This document shows, in pieces, positions 11,564-20,511 of a DNA stretch of 64,000 nucleotides. A program made the translations under genes and the position numbers. The DNA is taken from positions 124,001-188,000 of the forward strand of contig JAHBTB010000006.1 of NCBI GenBank assembly GCA_019638795.1. Direction: 5' to 3'. Source of the DNA: Fimbriimonadaceae bacterium (GTDB taxonomy: Bacteria; Armatimonadota; Fimbriimonadia; Fimbriimonadales; Fimbriimonadaceae). The stretch's first letter is position 1. Every line of letters begins with the position of its first letter. The notes under the pieces are model-generated. The model was not told the DNA's origin. It saw only the letters and a list, made by a program, of their open reading frames with translations, and made no database searches.

Positions 11564-13150
11564 TTACCCGTCGGCAGGTTCGGCGGCCCGACGCCGGAAG
11601 GCCCTGCCGAAGTAGGCGGTCTCCGGCATTTTCATGAGCTTGGACAGCAAATAGTAGATCCACGCGGCGACGACGAAGACGACGGCGAAGCATCCGAAGA
11701 GACCGGCCTTGTTGGCCAGCAGGGCGGTGTGGGAGAGCCCCTGGAACGCGAGGAACGCGAACCCGGCGAAGCCCAGGCAGGCGACCAAGGTCTGGCCGAC
11801 GCCCGTGGCCAGTAGGCGCAGGTCAAGAGGGCCGGCCGATTTGTTGATCGCCAAGGTCATGACAAAGGCCATGCCGAGGGCCGCGACCGACCCGGCGAGG
11901 GCGAGGCTGGAATAGGGAAGCCGGGCGGCCTGAAAGGCCAGGCACAAGGCGACGAAAACGACGGTCGTCACCGTGCCGATGACGATCGGCTTGACCGTCT
12001 GCTGGATCGAGAAGAACGCCCGCATGAGCACCGGATGGAGGCACCAGGCGGGGACGCCGATAGCAAAAAGCTGGAGGATCGGCACCATGCGGGCCGTGTC
12101 GGCGGGGGAGAACTTGCCGTGCTCCAGCAGGACGCGGATGATCGGCTCGGGAGCGGCGAGCATGAACGCGGCGACCGGCGCGGAAAGATAGAAGACCAAC
12201 CGCAGCGTGCGCGTGAGCTGGTCGCGGTAGGCCTGCATCCGGTCTTGGGCGAAGAACTGGCTGAGGGCAGGGAAGGCGGCGATGGCGAGAGACTGGCCGA
12301 ACATGCCCAGGGGGGCCTGCATGATCTGGTTCCCCGACGTGTAGGCGGCCACGACGCCTTCGGAGTCGTAGTTGTTGGCAAACTTGCTGAGGATCAGGAA
12401 AAAGACGCCGGGCAGCGAAAGCCCGAGCACAACCGGGAGCATCAAGCGGAAGACCTTCTGGACGTTTTCGTCCTTGAACCCGAATCGCCAGCGGAACCGT
12501 GAGCCCAGCTTGCGCATGACCATCCACGGGACCACGATGTTGCCGAGAAAAGCGCCGCCCAGTGCACCCCAACTCATCCCCGAGACGGCCGGCGTCGTGA
12601 ACATGGCCAAGACCCCGGCACCAAGGATGATGCCTAAATTGTAAATGTTAGGGCCCAATCCTGGTACAGAAAAGATTTGCCGGGCATAGAGGGTCCCCAT
12701 CATCAGTCCGCCGATGAAGAAGGCGTACTGGGCGGGGAGGACGATCCTGCTCATGTACACCGTCTCCGCCAAGAACGGCGTGTTGGGGGCGTACCAGCGG
12801 AAAAACGGCTCGGCGAGGAACCATCCGGCGAGGATGAAGACGGCGACCACGACGGTCATGATCGAGACGACGGCGCTGTAGACGTCCCATGCTTCGTCGT
12901 CCCGGCCCGTCGTGATCAGTTGGGTGAAGACCGGGATGAAGGCCGACGACAGCGCGCCTCCGGCGACCAGATAGAAGAGGAGGTCGGGGATGCGGAAGGA
13001 GTTGGAGTAGGCGTCGAGGACACCGGACGACTGTCCGAACCGGGCGTTGATGACGGCCTCACGGACGATGCCGAGCACCCGGCTGAGGAACAGGCTCGCC
13101 ATCATGATCCACCCTGCGCGGGCGACATTGGGCGTGGCGGCCTGGGCCAT
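11564..13150 (-). CDS. murJ: Lipid II flippase MurJ
   Basis: A MATE-like polytopic membrane protein of the MviN/MurJ family that flips the peptidoglycan precursor lipid II across the membrane. The N-terminal signature ARAGWIMMASLFLSRVLGIVRE with VINARFG, and the later QIMQAPLGMFGQSLAIAAFPALS and SAPVAAFML, are characteristic. 528 aa with about 14 hydrophobic helices. First gene of a murJ-thiolase-glgA run; a hairpin separates it from trx upstream. Confidence 0.95.
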   Translation of the reverse strand: MAQAATPNVARAGWIMMASLFLSRVLGIVREAVINARFGQSSGVLDAYSNSFRIPDLLFYLVAGGALSSAFIPVFTQLITTGRDDEAWDVYSAVVSIMTVVVAVFILAGWFLAEPFFRWYAPNTPFLAETVYMSRIVLPAQYAFFIGGLMMGTLYARQIFSVPGLGPNIYNLGIILGAGVLAMFTTPAVSGMSWGALGGAFLGNIVVPWMVMRKLGSRFRWRFGFKDENVQKVFRLMLPVVLGLSLPGVFFLILSKFANNYDSEGVVAAYTSGNQIMQAPLGMFGQSLAIAAFPALSQFFAQDRMQAYRDQLTRTLRLVFYLSAPVAAFMLAAPEPIIRVLLEHGKFSPADTARMVPILQLFAIGVPAWCLHPVLMRAFFSIQQTVKPIVIGTVTTVVFVALCLAFQAARLPYSSLALAGSVAALGMAFVMTLAINKSAGPLDLRLLATGVGQTLVACLGFAGFAFLAFQGLSHTALLANKAGLFGCFAVVFVVAAWIYYLLSKLMKMPETAYFGRAFRRRAAEPADG

Positions 13151-13177
13151 GTCCCGCTATTGTGGCCCGGACATGAT

Positions 13178-13214
13178 CAGGCCCCGTCGGCCAAAAGGGG
13201 CGCGACGGGGCCTG
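13178..13214 (-). terminator. Hairpin between trx and murJ
   Basis: CAGGCCCCGTC (13178-13188) and GACGGGGCCTG (13204-13214) form an 11-bp stem with a 15-nt loop, about 20 nt after the thioredoxin stop and before murJ. There is no clear T-run on the transcribed strand, so termination efficiency is uncertain, but the position fits a trx terminator. Confidence 0.5.
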
Positions 13215-13234
13215 TTACCCAACGGGACGGGGCC

Positions 13235-13558
13235 TTAGAGGTGCTTCTCGAAGAACGCTTTGATGTCGGCCTTGCTACCGGCACCCACCATCCGGTCGAC
13301 CTCTTGGCCGCCCTTGAAGACGACCAAGGCGGGGATGCTCATGATCGCGTACTTCTCGCCCAGCTCGCGCTCTTCGTCGACGTCGACCTTGACGACCTTG
13401 CCCCGGCCGGCGGTCTCCTCGGCGATCTCGGCGACAAAGGGCGCGATGCCCACGCACGGGCGGCACCAGGTCGCCCAGAAATCGACGAGGACGGGAACTT
13501 CAGAGTTGATGACTTCTTTCTCGAAGTCGGTGGTTTTGACGGCGAGGTTGGCTGCCAT
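13235..13558 (-). CDS. trxA: Thioredoxin
   Basis: A 107-aa cytoplasmic disulfide reductase with the thioredoxin fold. The redox motif is WCRPC rather than the common WCGPC, within VDFWATWCRPCVGIAP. The cis-proline loop IMSIPALVVFKGG and the C-terminal helix are normal. The start is the ATG at 13558 giving MAANLAVKTTDF, with AGGAAGAGA upstream; the frame extends 78 codons further without similarity. It is divergent from the Gly/Pro-rich exported protein gene across a 154-nt gap. Confidence 0.95.
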   Translation of the reverse strand: MAANLAVKTTDFEKEVINSEVPVLVDFWATWCRPCVGIAPFVAEIAEETAGRGKVVKVDVDEERELGEKYAIMSIPALVVFKGGQEVDRMVGAGSKADIKAFFEKHL

Positions 13559-13712
13559 GGTCGTGTCTCTTCCTACGTATCGACGGGAAGGTTCGTACCG
13601 CCGGGTATACCCGTGACGGGTCCTTTTGTGGGCCGATGGCCTGTAACCGTCCGGGGTCTGGCCGTCGTCTGAATCAACAGAGTTAGCGAAGGACCTTCGC
13701 GAGGGAATCACT

Positions 13713-14645
13713 TTGAAGAAATCGTTGGTTGTGACAGCCTTGGCAGCTGCGGTGGTGGGTACGGTCACCCTCGCAGTCGCCCAAGACTCCAAGAACTCGC
13801 CGCAGCCTCACTCCGGGCCGGCCGAGACGGGCCTGTTGGGAATCTCCCTGTATGACCCGGGCCTCAAGGTCATCAAGAAGTTCGGCTCACCTGACCAGAT
13901 CATCGGCTTGGCCACTTCGGGCCAGGCGGTCGGTGGCGCGCCGAGTGGCGGCGGAGCCCCGGGGCGAGGCGGCCCGGGAGCCGCTGGCGGCGGTGCCCCG
14001 TTCAAGGGTGGTGCGGGTGGACGAGGCGGTGCGCCGGCGTCTGTCGAAGCCGACTACGACCGTCCCGGACCTCTGGGTGCGTCGGTGATCGGGGACCCGT
14101 TCGGTGACGCGGACACCTTTTTGCAGGGCCGCCCGCCCGGAATGCCGGGCGTCCCCGCCGGGTTCGGCCCCCCGCCAGGCGCGGGCCAGGGCGGACCGAC
14201 CAGCGGTGGGCCGCCGAACGGCCAGTTCGGTGCCCCTCCGGGAGCCAACAAGGGCCGTGGTGGCGCGGCGGGCGGCGGAGCCCCGAGCCTCGGTGGCGGC
14301 GCCAGCAGTGGCGGCGCAGGCACCAGGGTCTTCTTCACCCGTTGGGTCTATAAGCGCGACAACAGCCGCTATGCGTTTGTGCTCGACAAGTTCAACCGCG
14401 TCGTGCAGATCGAAGCGATCGCCCTTTCAAACCCCAAGGTCAAGACCAAGCGGGGACTGGGCTTTGGCTCGACGTTCGCCCAGTTGATCCAAAAGCACAA
14501 CGCGCCGGACGGGTATGAGATCAGCGGCGACAGCCTCGTCGTCCGCTACCTCGTGCGCGACCACGTCGCGTTCCGCTTGTCGCGCATCACGCCGAACAAG
14601 CCGCAGCGGGTGACGGGCATCGTCGTCGCCGCCGGCAAGGCTTGA
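13713..14645 (+). CDS. Exported Gly/Pro-rich protein of unknown function
   Basis: No family is recognised. A TTG start with GAGGGA upstream gives a signal peptide (MKKSLVVTALAAAVVGTVTLAVA). A short folded segment follows (LLGISLYDPGLKVIKKFGSPDQIIGLA), then about 130 residues of low-complexity Gly/Ala/Pro sequence (about 70-205; GGG, GAP, GRGG and PPGA repeats), then a C-terminal folded region (about 208-310) with RVFFTRWVYKRDNSRYAFVLD and repeated beta-like strands. The layout suggests two halves of a beta domain separated by a flexible linker. The stop lies 9 nt before dnaG, so an exported protein may be co-transcribed with primase and sigma. An envelope location is inferred. Confidence 0.8.
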   Translation: MKKSLVVTALAAAVVGTVTLAVAQDSKNSPQPHSGPAETGLLGISLYDPGLKVIKKFGSPDQIIGLATSGQAVGGAPSGGGAPGRGGPGAAGGGAPFKGGAGGRGGAPASVEADYDRPGPLGASVIGDPFGDADTFLQGRPPGMPGVPAGFGPPPGAGQGGPTSGGPPNGQFGAPPGANKGRGGAAGGGAPSLGGGASSGGAGTRVFFTRWVYKRDNSRYAFVLDKFNRVVQIEAIALSNPKVKTKRGLGFGSTFAQLIQKHNAPDGYEISGDSLVVRYLVRDHVAFRLSRITPNKPQRVTGIVVAAGKA

Positions 14646-14654
14646 TCGCAGACC

Positions 14655-16400
14655 GTGGCCGACGATCTCTCTGAGATCCGAAGGCGGATCGACATTGTCG
14701 ACCTCGTCGGCCAGCGTGTCACCCTCAAGAAGGCGGGAAAAAACTGGAAGGGTCTCTGTCCGTTTCACAACGACAGAAACCCTTCCTTTAATGTTTCTCA
14801 GGAGCTCGGAAGGTACAACTGCTGGTCCTGCGGGGCCAAGGGCGACATCTTCAACTGGGTCATGGAGACCCAACAGGTTGATTTCGCCGAGGCGCTCCGC
14901 ATCCTTGCCAAGCAGGCGGGAGTCACCCTTTCGGGGCGCGGCGCACCCAAGGACAAGAGCCGTGACGACCGGCTCGACGCGGCCATGGTCGACGCCCAGA
15001 CCTTTTTTGTCAAGCAACTCCATGGCTCGGCCGAGGCACGTGCCTATGCCCAGGGACGGGGCCTCGCCGCTGAAGTGTTGGCCCACTGGGAGGTGGGCTA
15101 TGGCCCTGCCGACGGCGACCTGCTCGCCCGCCAGTTGCAAAAGCAGGGTCACCAACTCGCCGAATGCCGTGAGTTGTTCCTCGTCGACAAGGACGCGGGA
15201 GGCGGCTACTTCGACCGGTTCCGGGGCCGGCTCATGTTCCCCATCCGCGACGACCGGGGCCGGCTCGTCGCCTTTGGCGGCCGGACTTTGGGGGCAGGCG
15301 ACCCCAAGTACATCAACAGCAGCGACACCCCGCTCTACAGCAAAAGCCGCGTCCTCTATGGCCTCGACAAGGCCAAGCACGCGATGGCGAAATCGCGGGT
15401 GGGGGTCTTGGTCGAGGGGTACCTGGACGTCATCGCCTGCCACCGTGCGGGGGTGACCGAGGCCGTCGCCAGTCTGGGGACGGCCCTGGCCGACGACCAT
15501 GTCAAGTTCTTGAAGCGGTGGTGCGACCGGGTCGTCGTCCTCTATGACAGTGACGCGCCGGGGCAAAAAGCCGCGGAACGGGCGGCCGACCTCCTCCAAG
15601 CCGCCGGACTCGGCGTGAGGGTGGCGATGATGCCGCAGGGCGAAGACCCTGACACATTGCTGAAGACTCAAGGGCCGGCGGCGGTCGAGAAGGCGGTCGA
15701 GTCGGCCATGCCCGCCGTCGAGTTTCGGCTTTGGTTAGTCCGCCAGCGGTTCAATGTCCACGAAGACGACTTTTGGACGGCCGCCTACGCTGCCTTGGCC
15801 ACCGCGACTGACGAGCTGGAGATCGAGCGCTATGCCCACGAGCTCGGGGGGAGCTATCCGGGGACAAAGGACCGCCTCGCCGCGAAACAGGCGATCAAGC
15901 GCCAGGTTTCAAGACTGCGCCGACCCGTGGGACAAGAAACGGGCCGGCGCCGGGCCACGGGGCCGAGGGCACCGGGCACCGGCCTTTCCGGGCCCGAACA
16001 GGCGGTGTTTCTCGGCCTCTTGGGGCCGACGACGAAGAGCGAGGCATGGCACGCCCTGGCCGAACCCGACCTCTTTGTCACCGGAGCGGCCGAGGCGGCG
16101 GCCCAAGCCCTCCTGGCCGCCTTTCCGTCAGGCCCCCCAGAGGGACCCGCCGTCGACTGGGTGCCGTCCTTGCCCGACGGCCCGGCCCTCGAACTGATGT
16201 CGCAAATCTATATGGGCGAGTCTGCCCCCCTGACGGGGGCGGTGCTGGAAGACGCCTTGGCCTCGCTACGCAGCAAGCGCGAGGCGCGGGCCGCGCGGGA
16301 ACTCTTGGACCGCACGGGGGAGCCAGACGACCAGGCGTTGCGAGACTTTTTCGAGCGGATGCGCAAACTGAAGGACGTCCAAGAGCACCCCGAGGCTTGA
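14655..16400 (+). CDS. dnaG: DNA primase DnaG
   Basis: Synthesises RNA primers at the replication fork. The GTG start gives MADDLSEIRRRIDIVDLVGQ, the usual N-terminus. The CHC2 zinc finger is CPFHNDRNPSFNV then CWSCGAKGD (residues about 36-62). The Toprim catalytic core includes VLVEGYLDVIACHRAG, VASLGTALADDH and VVLYDSDAPGQKAA (about 250-305). The C-terminal helicase-binding region is present but divergent. 581 aa. It precedes the sigma factor, the classical macromolecular-synthesis arrangement, here without rpsU. Confidence 0.97.
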   Translation: MADDLSEIRRRIDIVDLVGQRVTLKKAGKNWKGLCPFHNDRNPSFNVSQELGRYNCWSCGAKGDIFNWVMETQQVDFAEALRILAKQAGVTLSGRGAPKDKSRDDRLDAAMVDAQTFFVKQLHGSAEARAYAQGRGLAAEVLAHWEVGYGPADGDLLARQLQKQGHQLAECRELFLVDKDAGGGYFDRFRGRLMFPIRDDRGRLVAFGGRTLGAGDPKYINSSDTPLYSKSRVLYGLDKAKHAMAKSRVGVLVEGYLDVIACHRAGVTEAVASLGTALADDHVKFLKRWCDRVVVLYDSDAPGQKAAERAADLLQAAGLGVRVAMMPQGEDPDTLLKTQGPAAVEKAVESAMPAVEFRLWLVRQRFNVHEDDFWTAAYAALATATDELEIERYAHELGGSYPGTKDRLAAKQAIKRQVSRLRRPVGQETGRRRATGPRAPGTGLSGPEQAVFLGLLGPTTKSEAWHALAEPDLFVTGAAEAAAQALLAAFPSGPPEGPAVDWVPSLPDGPALELMSQIYMGESAPLTGAVLEDALASLRSKREARAARELLDRTGEPDDQALRDFFERMRKLKDVQEHPEA

Positions 16401-16519
16401 CGCCACCCGCGGGCTCCCTCGGTGGATTTGACGAGTTCTTGATATATTTGACTGACTCACGAACAACTTCCAAAACCCGTTGTATCCTGGATTCGGGCCA
16501 CTGGGCCCAGGTGGTATTG

Positions 16520-17434
16520 GTGTTAGAAAACAAGGGAACAGCGAGCGCGAAACGCGCCGCCGAGCCCCCTGTCCCGGGCATTTTCGCCGATGACCGGGAA
16601 GTCGGAGACGTCACAAGGGGCCTCGACGACACAGTGCGGATGTGGTTGCAACGAATCGGCCAGATCCCACTCTTGACCGCAGAAAAGGAACGTGACTTGG
16701 CCCAAGGCGTGGCCGAAGGATCGCAGATGTGCCGGGCGATGCTCATCGAGGCGAACCTGAGGTTGGTCGTGAACATCGCGAAGAGGTTCGCGGGGCGCGG
16801 CGTCTCCTTACCCGATCTCATCCAGGAGGGCAACATCGGCCTGATGCGGGCGGTGGAGAAGTTCGACCACACGCGCGGCTTCCGGTTCAGCACGTACGCG
16901 ACGTGGTGGATCCGGCAGTCGGTCAGCCGGGCGGTCTATGACCAGGGGCGCACGATCCGTGTGCCTGTCCACGTCGCCGAGGGCATCAGCAAGGTGCTTA
17001 AGGTGCAGGGACAACTGGCCCAGGAACTGGGCCGGGAGCCTACCGACGAAGAGGTCGCGGTCAAGGCCGGCTTGGACTTGGAACGAGTCCGAGCGCTCGT
17101 GCAGGCGATTCCCGACGCGCTTTCCCTCGAAAGCCCGCTGGGAGAGCAGGAGGAGGGCAGTTTGGCCGACCTTGTCGGCGACCGGGGCGAGACGTTTGAA
17201 CTGGACTTTGACCGGCAGACCCTCGTGGACGCCTTGCAGGGTCTCGAGCCTCGGGAACGGGAGCTGATCATGCTGCGTTACGGGTTCAACGATGGGGTGC
17301 CCCACACCCTGGAGGACGTCGCCCGTCACCTGAACGTCACGCGCGAACGGGTCAGACAGATCGAGCAAAAGGGGCTGAAGAAACTGAAGTGCCCGACGGT
17401 CGCCGACGCCTTACGGGCCCGGCTGTGCGTGTAG
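16520..17434 (+). CDS. rpoD: Primary sigma-70 family RNA polymerase sigma factor
   Basis: Directs RNA polymerase to housekeeping promoters. Regions 1.2 to 4.2 are present: DTVRMWLQRIGQIPLLT (1.2), EANLRLVVNIAKRFAGRG and LPDLIQEGNIGLMRAVEKFD (2.1-2.2), RFSTYATWWIRQSVSRA (2.3-2.4), TIRVPVHV (3.0), LEPRERELIMLRYGF and TRERVRQIEQKGLKKLK (4.1-4.2). Region 1.1 is absent, giving a short 304-aa protein. GTG at 16520 is favoured because AGGTGGT lies 4 nt upstream; GTG 16511 and TTG 16517 are alternatives. The 3' end overlaps the convergent phosphatase gene by 24 nt. An alternative group 2 sigma is possible, but the dnaG neighbour argues for the primary one. Confidence 0.93.
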   Translation: MLENKGTASAKRAAEPPVPGIFADDREVGDVTRGLDDTVRMWLQRIGQIPLLTAEKERDLAQGVAEGSQMCRAMLIEANLRLVVNIAKRFAGRGVSLPDLIQEGNIGLMRAVEKFDHTRGFRFSTYATWWIRQSVSRAVYDQGRTIRVPVHVAEGISKVLKVQGQLAQELGREPTDEEVAVKAGLDLERVRALVQAIPDALSLESPLGEQEEGSLADLVGDRGETFELDFDRQTLVDALQGLEPRERELIMLRYGFNDGVPHTLEDVARHLNVTRERVRQIEQKGLKKLKCPTVADALRARLCV

Positions 17435-18178
17435 GCCGAACGGAAAATTGCTGTCGCGAGGGCCAAGGACAAACGGTTCGCACCGCTTGGGTTCGCACCA
17501 CTTGGCCTCGTCGAACTCAGTGCCGTCGAAGTGACGGATGTCAGCGCCAAGTTCGCGCAAGATGAGGATGCCTCCGGCCGCGTCGTACAAATTGACCCGG
17601 CCGGCGGTCATCGCCCGGATTGTCTGCATGGCGACAAAGGCCGCCTCGACGACGAACGCGCCGAGGTGACGGACTTTGCCGGGGAGCTTGGCCGGGAGCT
17701 TGCGGAGGTCGGTGTGCCCGAAAAGCTCCTCTGGCCGCACTGGGCCGGGTGGGACGGGCGGCAGTCTTTCACCGTTCTTGGTCGCTCCGCCGCCCTCCGC
17801 GGCAGAAAGGAAACACCCCAGGTCGGGCATGTCCAAACAACCGACCCGGAGCCGACCGCCGTGGAGAAAGGCGACGGTCACCCCCCACAAGGGCTGGCCA
17901 AAGCGGTAGTTCGACGTGCCGTCGATGGGGTCGAGCAACCAGAAGCCTTGGTCGGTCGGGGGAGAGAATCCAAACTCCTCACCCCAGAACCCCGCCCCCG
18001 GCGTCAGTTTGAGGAGTTCCTCGCGGTAGAAAGCCTCGACCTCGCGGTCACCGTTGGTGACGACGCTTCCGTCCGGCTTGATTTCCGGCACTAGTCGCTG
18101 GCGGGCTTGCAGGGCGATCTGCGAAGCATGTCGGGTAAGGGCCTCGGTCTCCTTTTGTAGCGCGTCCCAATCACCCAC
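17411..18178 (-). CDS. Inositol-monophosphatase family sugar phosphatase
   Basis: Mg-dependent phosphatase of the IMPase/FBPase/HisN superfamily. The metal-binding signatures are FWGEEFG, LLDPIDGTSNYRFG (the DPIDGT core) and the C-terminal NLYDAAGGILILRELGADI. 255 aa is typical. The natural substrate (myo-inositol-1-phosphate, histidinol phosphate, or 3'-phosphoadenosine nucleotides) cannot be told from sequence; no his genes are near. It ends inside the sigma factor gene. Confidence 0.9.
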   Translation of the reverse strand: MGDWDALQKETEALTRHASQIALQARQRLVPEIKPDGSVVTNGDREVEAFYREELLKLTPGAGFWGEEFGFSPPTDQGFWLLDPIDGTSNYRFGQPLWGVTVAFLHGGRLRVGCLDMPDLGCFLSAAEGGGATKNGERLPPVPPGPVRPEELFGHTDLRKLPAKLPGKVRHLGAFVVEAAFVAMQTIRAMTAGRVNLYDAAGGILILRELGADIRHFDGTEFDEAKWCEPKRCEPFVLGPRDSNFPFGLHAQPGP

Positions 18179-18270
18179 TCCCTAGATTATGGCCCTTGGG
18201 CCTGGTCCCCGGCCCGGCCTTGCACCGACAATGGTGAGGAGGTATCCTGCGTAGCTCACGTGGACGGCGG

Positions 18271-18363
<93 letters not shown>

Positions 18364-18426
18364 CAGACATCGCCCCGTCCCACCAGGGTTGAGTAGATCC
18401 CCTGGCTAAGTTCCTCGAAGGCCGTC

Positions 18427-19128
18427 CTACGGCGCGAACAGGGCGTCCGCGGCCATCACGCTTTGAGTCTCACCGTCAATGGAGCAGATGAGGCGGCCGT
18501 CCGGGCCGACGCCGATCGCCACCGCCCTTTCGCCGGTGGCAAGTTGGTAGACCTTTCCCGGAGTGTCGTCAAAGATGCGCCAGATCGGTTGGAGCACCGA
18601 CCAGTCAGTCGGTTCGGGCATCGAACGGACTGAGTCGAGGAGGCGTTGTAGGGCTTTGGCCGGGTCGACCGCGTGGCCGCGCTCAAGGGTGAGGCTTGTC
18701 GCCGTCTCGCGGAGGTCGCCGTTGAACTCTTCTTGGTTCAAGTTGACCCCGACGCCGACGACGGGCACCTTCTGACCCGCCGGGCTAGGAACAAGCTCGG
18801 TGAGGACTCCACCGACCTTTTTCTGTTTGATTGTCAAATCATTCGGCCAGCGAAGTTGAGTATGGAACGTCCCTGCCGCCGCGAGGGCGACCATCATCCC
18901 GACCAGCCACGGTTCAGGATGTCCGGCGTACTCGTGGAAGACAAAGCTGGCGGTCAGGGAGTCGTCGACGCCTGATTGCCACTCGCGCTGGAACCGCCCG
19001 CGCCCGCCGGTTTGGTGACGGGCCCAGACGACGGCCGTCCCCGTGTCGCCGTCCTTGATGAGTTGCTCAGCGATGTCTTGGGTCGATCCGACCACGGCGA
19101 GTTCCTGGACCCCACCGGGCAGCATCAT
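18427..19128 (-). CDS. birA: Biotin--[acetyl-CoA-carboxylase] ligase BirA (catalytic form)
   Basis: Attaches biotin to the carboxyl-carrier protein. The conserved biotin-adenylate loop is GGRGRFQREW, followed by LRWPNDLTIKQKKVGGVLTE with its conserved lysine, and VGVGVNLNQ. The 233-aa protein begins directly in the catalytic domain and lacks the N-terminal DNA-binding helix-turn-helix of bifunctional BirA, so it is not expected to repress the biotin operon. The start overlaps the nadC stop by 4 nt. Last gene of the 24.5-18.4 kb minus-strand run. Confidence 0.93.
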   Translation of the reverse strand: MMLPGGVQELAVVGSTQDIAEQLIKDGDTGTAVVWARHQTGGRGRFQREWQSGVDDSLTASFVFHEYAGHPEPWLVGMMVALAAAGTFHTQLRWPNDLTIKQKKVGGVLTELVPSPAGQKVPVVGVGVNLNQEEFNGDLRETATSLTLERGHAVDPAKALQRLLDSVRSMPEPTDWSVLQPIWRIFDDTPGKVYQLATGERAVAIGVGPDGRLICSIDGETQSVMAADALFAP

Positions 19129-19973
19129 GCGCCGAGGACCCCAAACTCAAGGTGGACAGACAGGGCCGGGGCGGAGTGGGTGAGGGCGCCGACGGAGACA
19201 AAATCCACGCCGGTCTCGCCGATGGCCCGGACGGTCTGCAAGGTGACGCCGCCGCTTGCCTCAAAGAGGGTCTTGCCCTTGTGCCGACGGACCGCTTCGG
19301 CCATGTCGGCAAGGGTCATGTTGTCCAGCATCACTATGTCGGCTCCGGAGGCGACTGCTTCGGCGACCATATCGAGGTCGGCGCACTCGACCTCGACCAT
19401 GGTTCCGGGGGAAAGCCCTGGGCGTACGGCCGCCAGCGCTGCGGCGATGGATCCGGCCGCCTGCAGGTGGTTGTCCTTCAACATCGCCATGTCGTAGAGC
19501 CCGACACGGTAGTTCGTGCCCCCGCCGCAACGCACGGCGTATTTTTCCATATGACGGAGCCCCGGGGTGGTCTTGCGGGTGTCCAGGAGACGGCAACCGG
19601 TGCCCGCCAAGGCCTCCACGTATCGCGAGGTCAGCGTGGCCACGCCGCCAAGGTGCATGAGGAAGTTGAGTGCGGTCCGCTCACGGGTCAGCAAGTGCCG
19701 GGCGTCGCCGTGTCCGCGCAGGAGGACCGTGCCAGGGCCGACGGTGTCGCCGTCGACCTGGAGGACCTCGACGTCGCCGGGGCCAAGGACGGCGGCCGCC
19801 GCCCCGATGCCACAGGCGACCCCTGGTTGTTGGACTTCGACGTACCAGTCCGCCGAGGTGCCGGGAGGGACGGCGGCCGCCGAAATGTCGCCGGTGCCGA
19901 TGTCTTCGGCGAGGGCTATTTCGACCAAGGTGCGCCAACCTTCTGGTTCGGGAAGCGACCAGCCGGAGGTCAT
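19125..19973 (-). CDS. nadC: Nicotinate-nucleotide diphosphorylase NadC
   Basis: Converts quinolinate and PRPP to nicotinate mononucleotide in NAD synthesis. Motifs: LAEDIGTGDIS near the N-terminus, RTALNFLMHLGGVATLTSRY, DTRKTTPGLR, YAVRCGGGTNYR, and the VEVEC strand. The ATG at 19973 is preferred because it overlaps the TGA of the upstream gene (ATGA) and matches the family length (282 aa). nadA and nadB are not nearby. Coupled to birA downstream, so two cofactor genes are paired. Confidence 0.95.
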   Translation of the reverse strand: MTSGWSLPEPEGWRTLVEIALAEDIGTGDISAAAVPPGTSADWYVEVQQPGVACGIGAAAAVLGPGDVEVLQVDGDTVGPGTVLLRGHGDARHLLTRERTALNFLMHLGGVATLTSRYVEALAGTGCRLLDTRKTTPGLRHMEKYAVRCGGGTNYRVGLYDMAMLKDNHLQAAGSIAAALAAVRPGLSPGTMVEVECADLDMVAEAVASGADIVMLDNMTLADMAEAVRRHKGKTLFEASGGVTLQTVRAIGETGVDFVSVGALTHSAPALSVHLEFGVLGA

Positions 19974-20461
19974 TCGTTGACCACGTCCACGCCGCACCGG
20001 GCGGCCAGCTCTTCGATCAAGGTGGAATAGGGGACTTCCATGCCGTTGCGCACCCAGCCTACCGGAACCTTGACGTGTCCGGCCAGCAAGTGGGCGACCG
20101 GCTTGATCGTGATGCTTCCGCCGTCGCTGACGACGACGAACTTGTCGTTGCCTTTGGCCACGATCTTTCTCACTTGGGCGTAGTCGACTTTGCTCCGGCG
20201 GACAATGTCGACGGCCTCGAAGCCGGTGTCGTGGAGGATGTACTCGGTCTGGCCCGCCTGGGCCTGGACAATGTCACCGGCGGCTCCCTTCGTCAGTTCG
20301 AAGGCGGCGCTGGCGGCGAGTTTCAGGCCCTGGACCACGCCCTGCTCGGTCGCCCGCTTGGCCACCTGGCCACCCTTGTGGAACCCGCTCCGCCGTGCGC
20401 TTCGGCTTTCCATGCCGAACCAATGGAGGATGTCGACGGGGCGATAAGAGGTCGTGGCCAT
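19970..20461 (-). CDS. Unknown 163-aa protein coupled to nadC
   Basis: No family is recognised. There is no signal peptide or membrane segment, so it is probably cytoplasmic. The N-terminal third is basic (ESRSARRSGFHKGGQVAKRA), the middle is alanine-rich and helical (LKLAASAAFELTKGAAGDIV), and the C-terminal half appears beta-rich (VDYAQVRKIVAKGNDKFVVV, GGSITIKPVAHLLAGHVKVP), somewhat like a small PH/GRAM-type barrel, which is a guess. It overlaps the nadC start by 4 nt and lies 50 nt downstream of mcsB. Context suggests a housekeeping role but does not specify it. Confidence 0.8.
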   Translation of the reverse strand: MATTSYRPVDILHWFGMESRSARRSGFHKGGQVAKRATEQGVVQGLKLAASAAFELTKGAAGDIVQAQAGQTEYILHDTGFEAVDIVRRSKVDYAQVRKIVAKGNDKFVVVSDGGSITIKPVAHLLAGHVKVPVGWVRNGMEVPYSTLIEELAARCGVDVVNE

Positions 20462-20511
20462 GGGCTAGCTCGATTATGGGTACGGAGTCCGCGAAAGGGA
20501 GGTTCTCACCA

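Noticed and set aside
13900-14320. DNA-level tandem repeats in the Gly/Pro-rich gene, considered as a CRISPR-like or satellite array
   Set aside because: The repeats are irregular in length and sequence and are explained by low-complexity coding of Gly, Ala and Pro.
16428-16488. Promoter upstream of the sigma factor (TTGACG, TTGACT and TATCCT-like boxes)
   Set aside because: No -35/-10 pair has correct spacing, so a promoter cannot be assigned with confidence.
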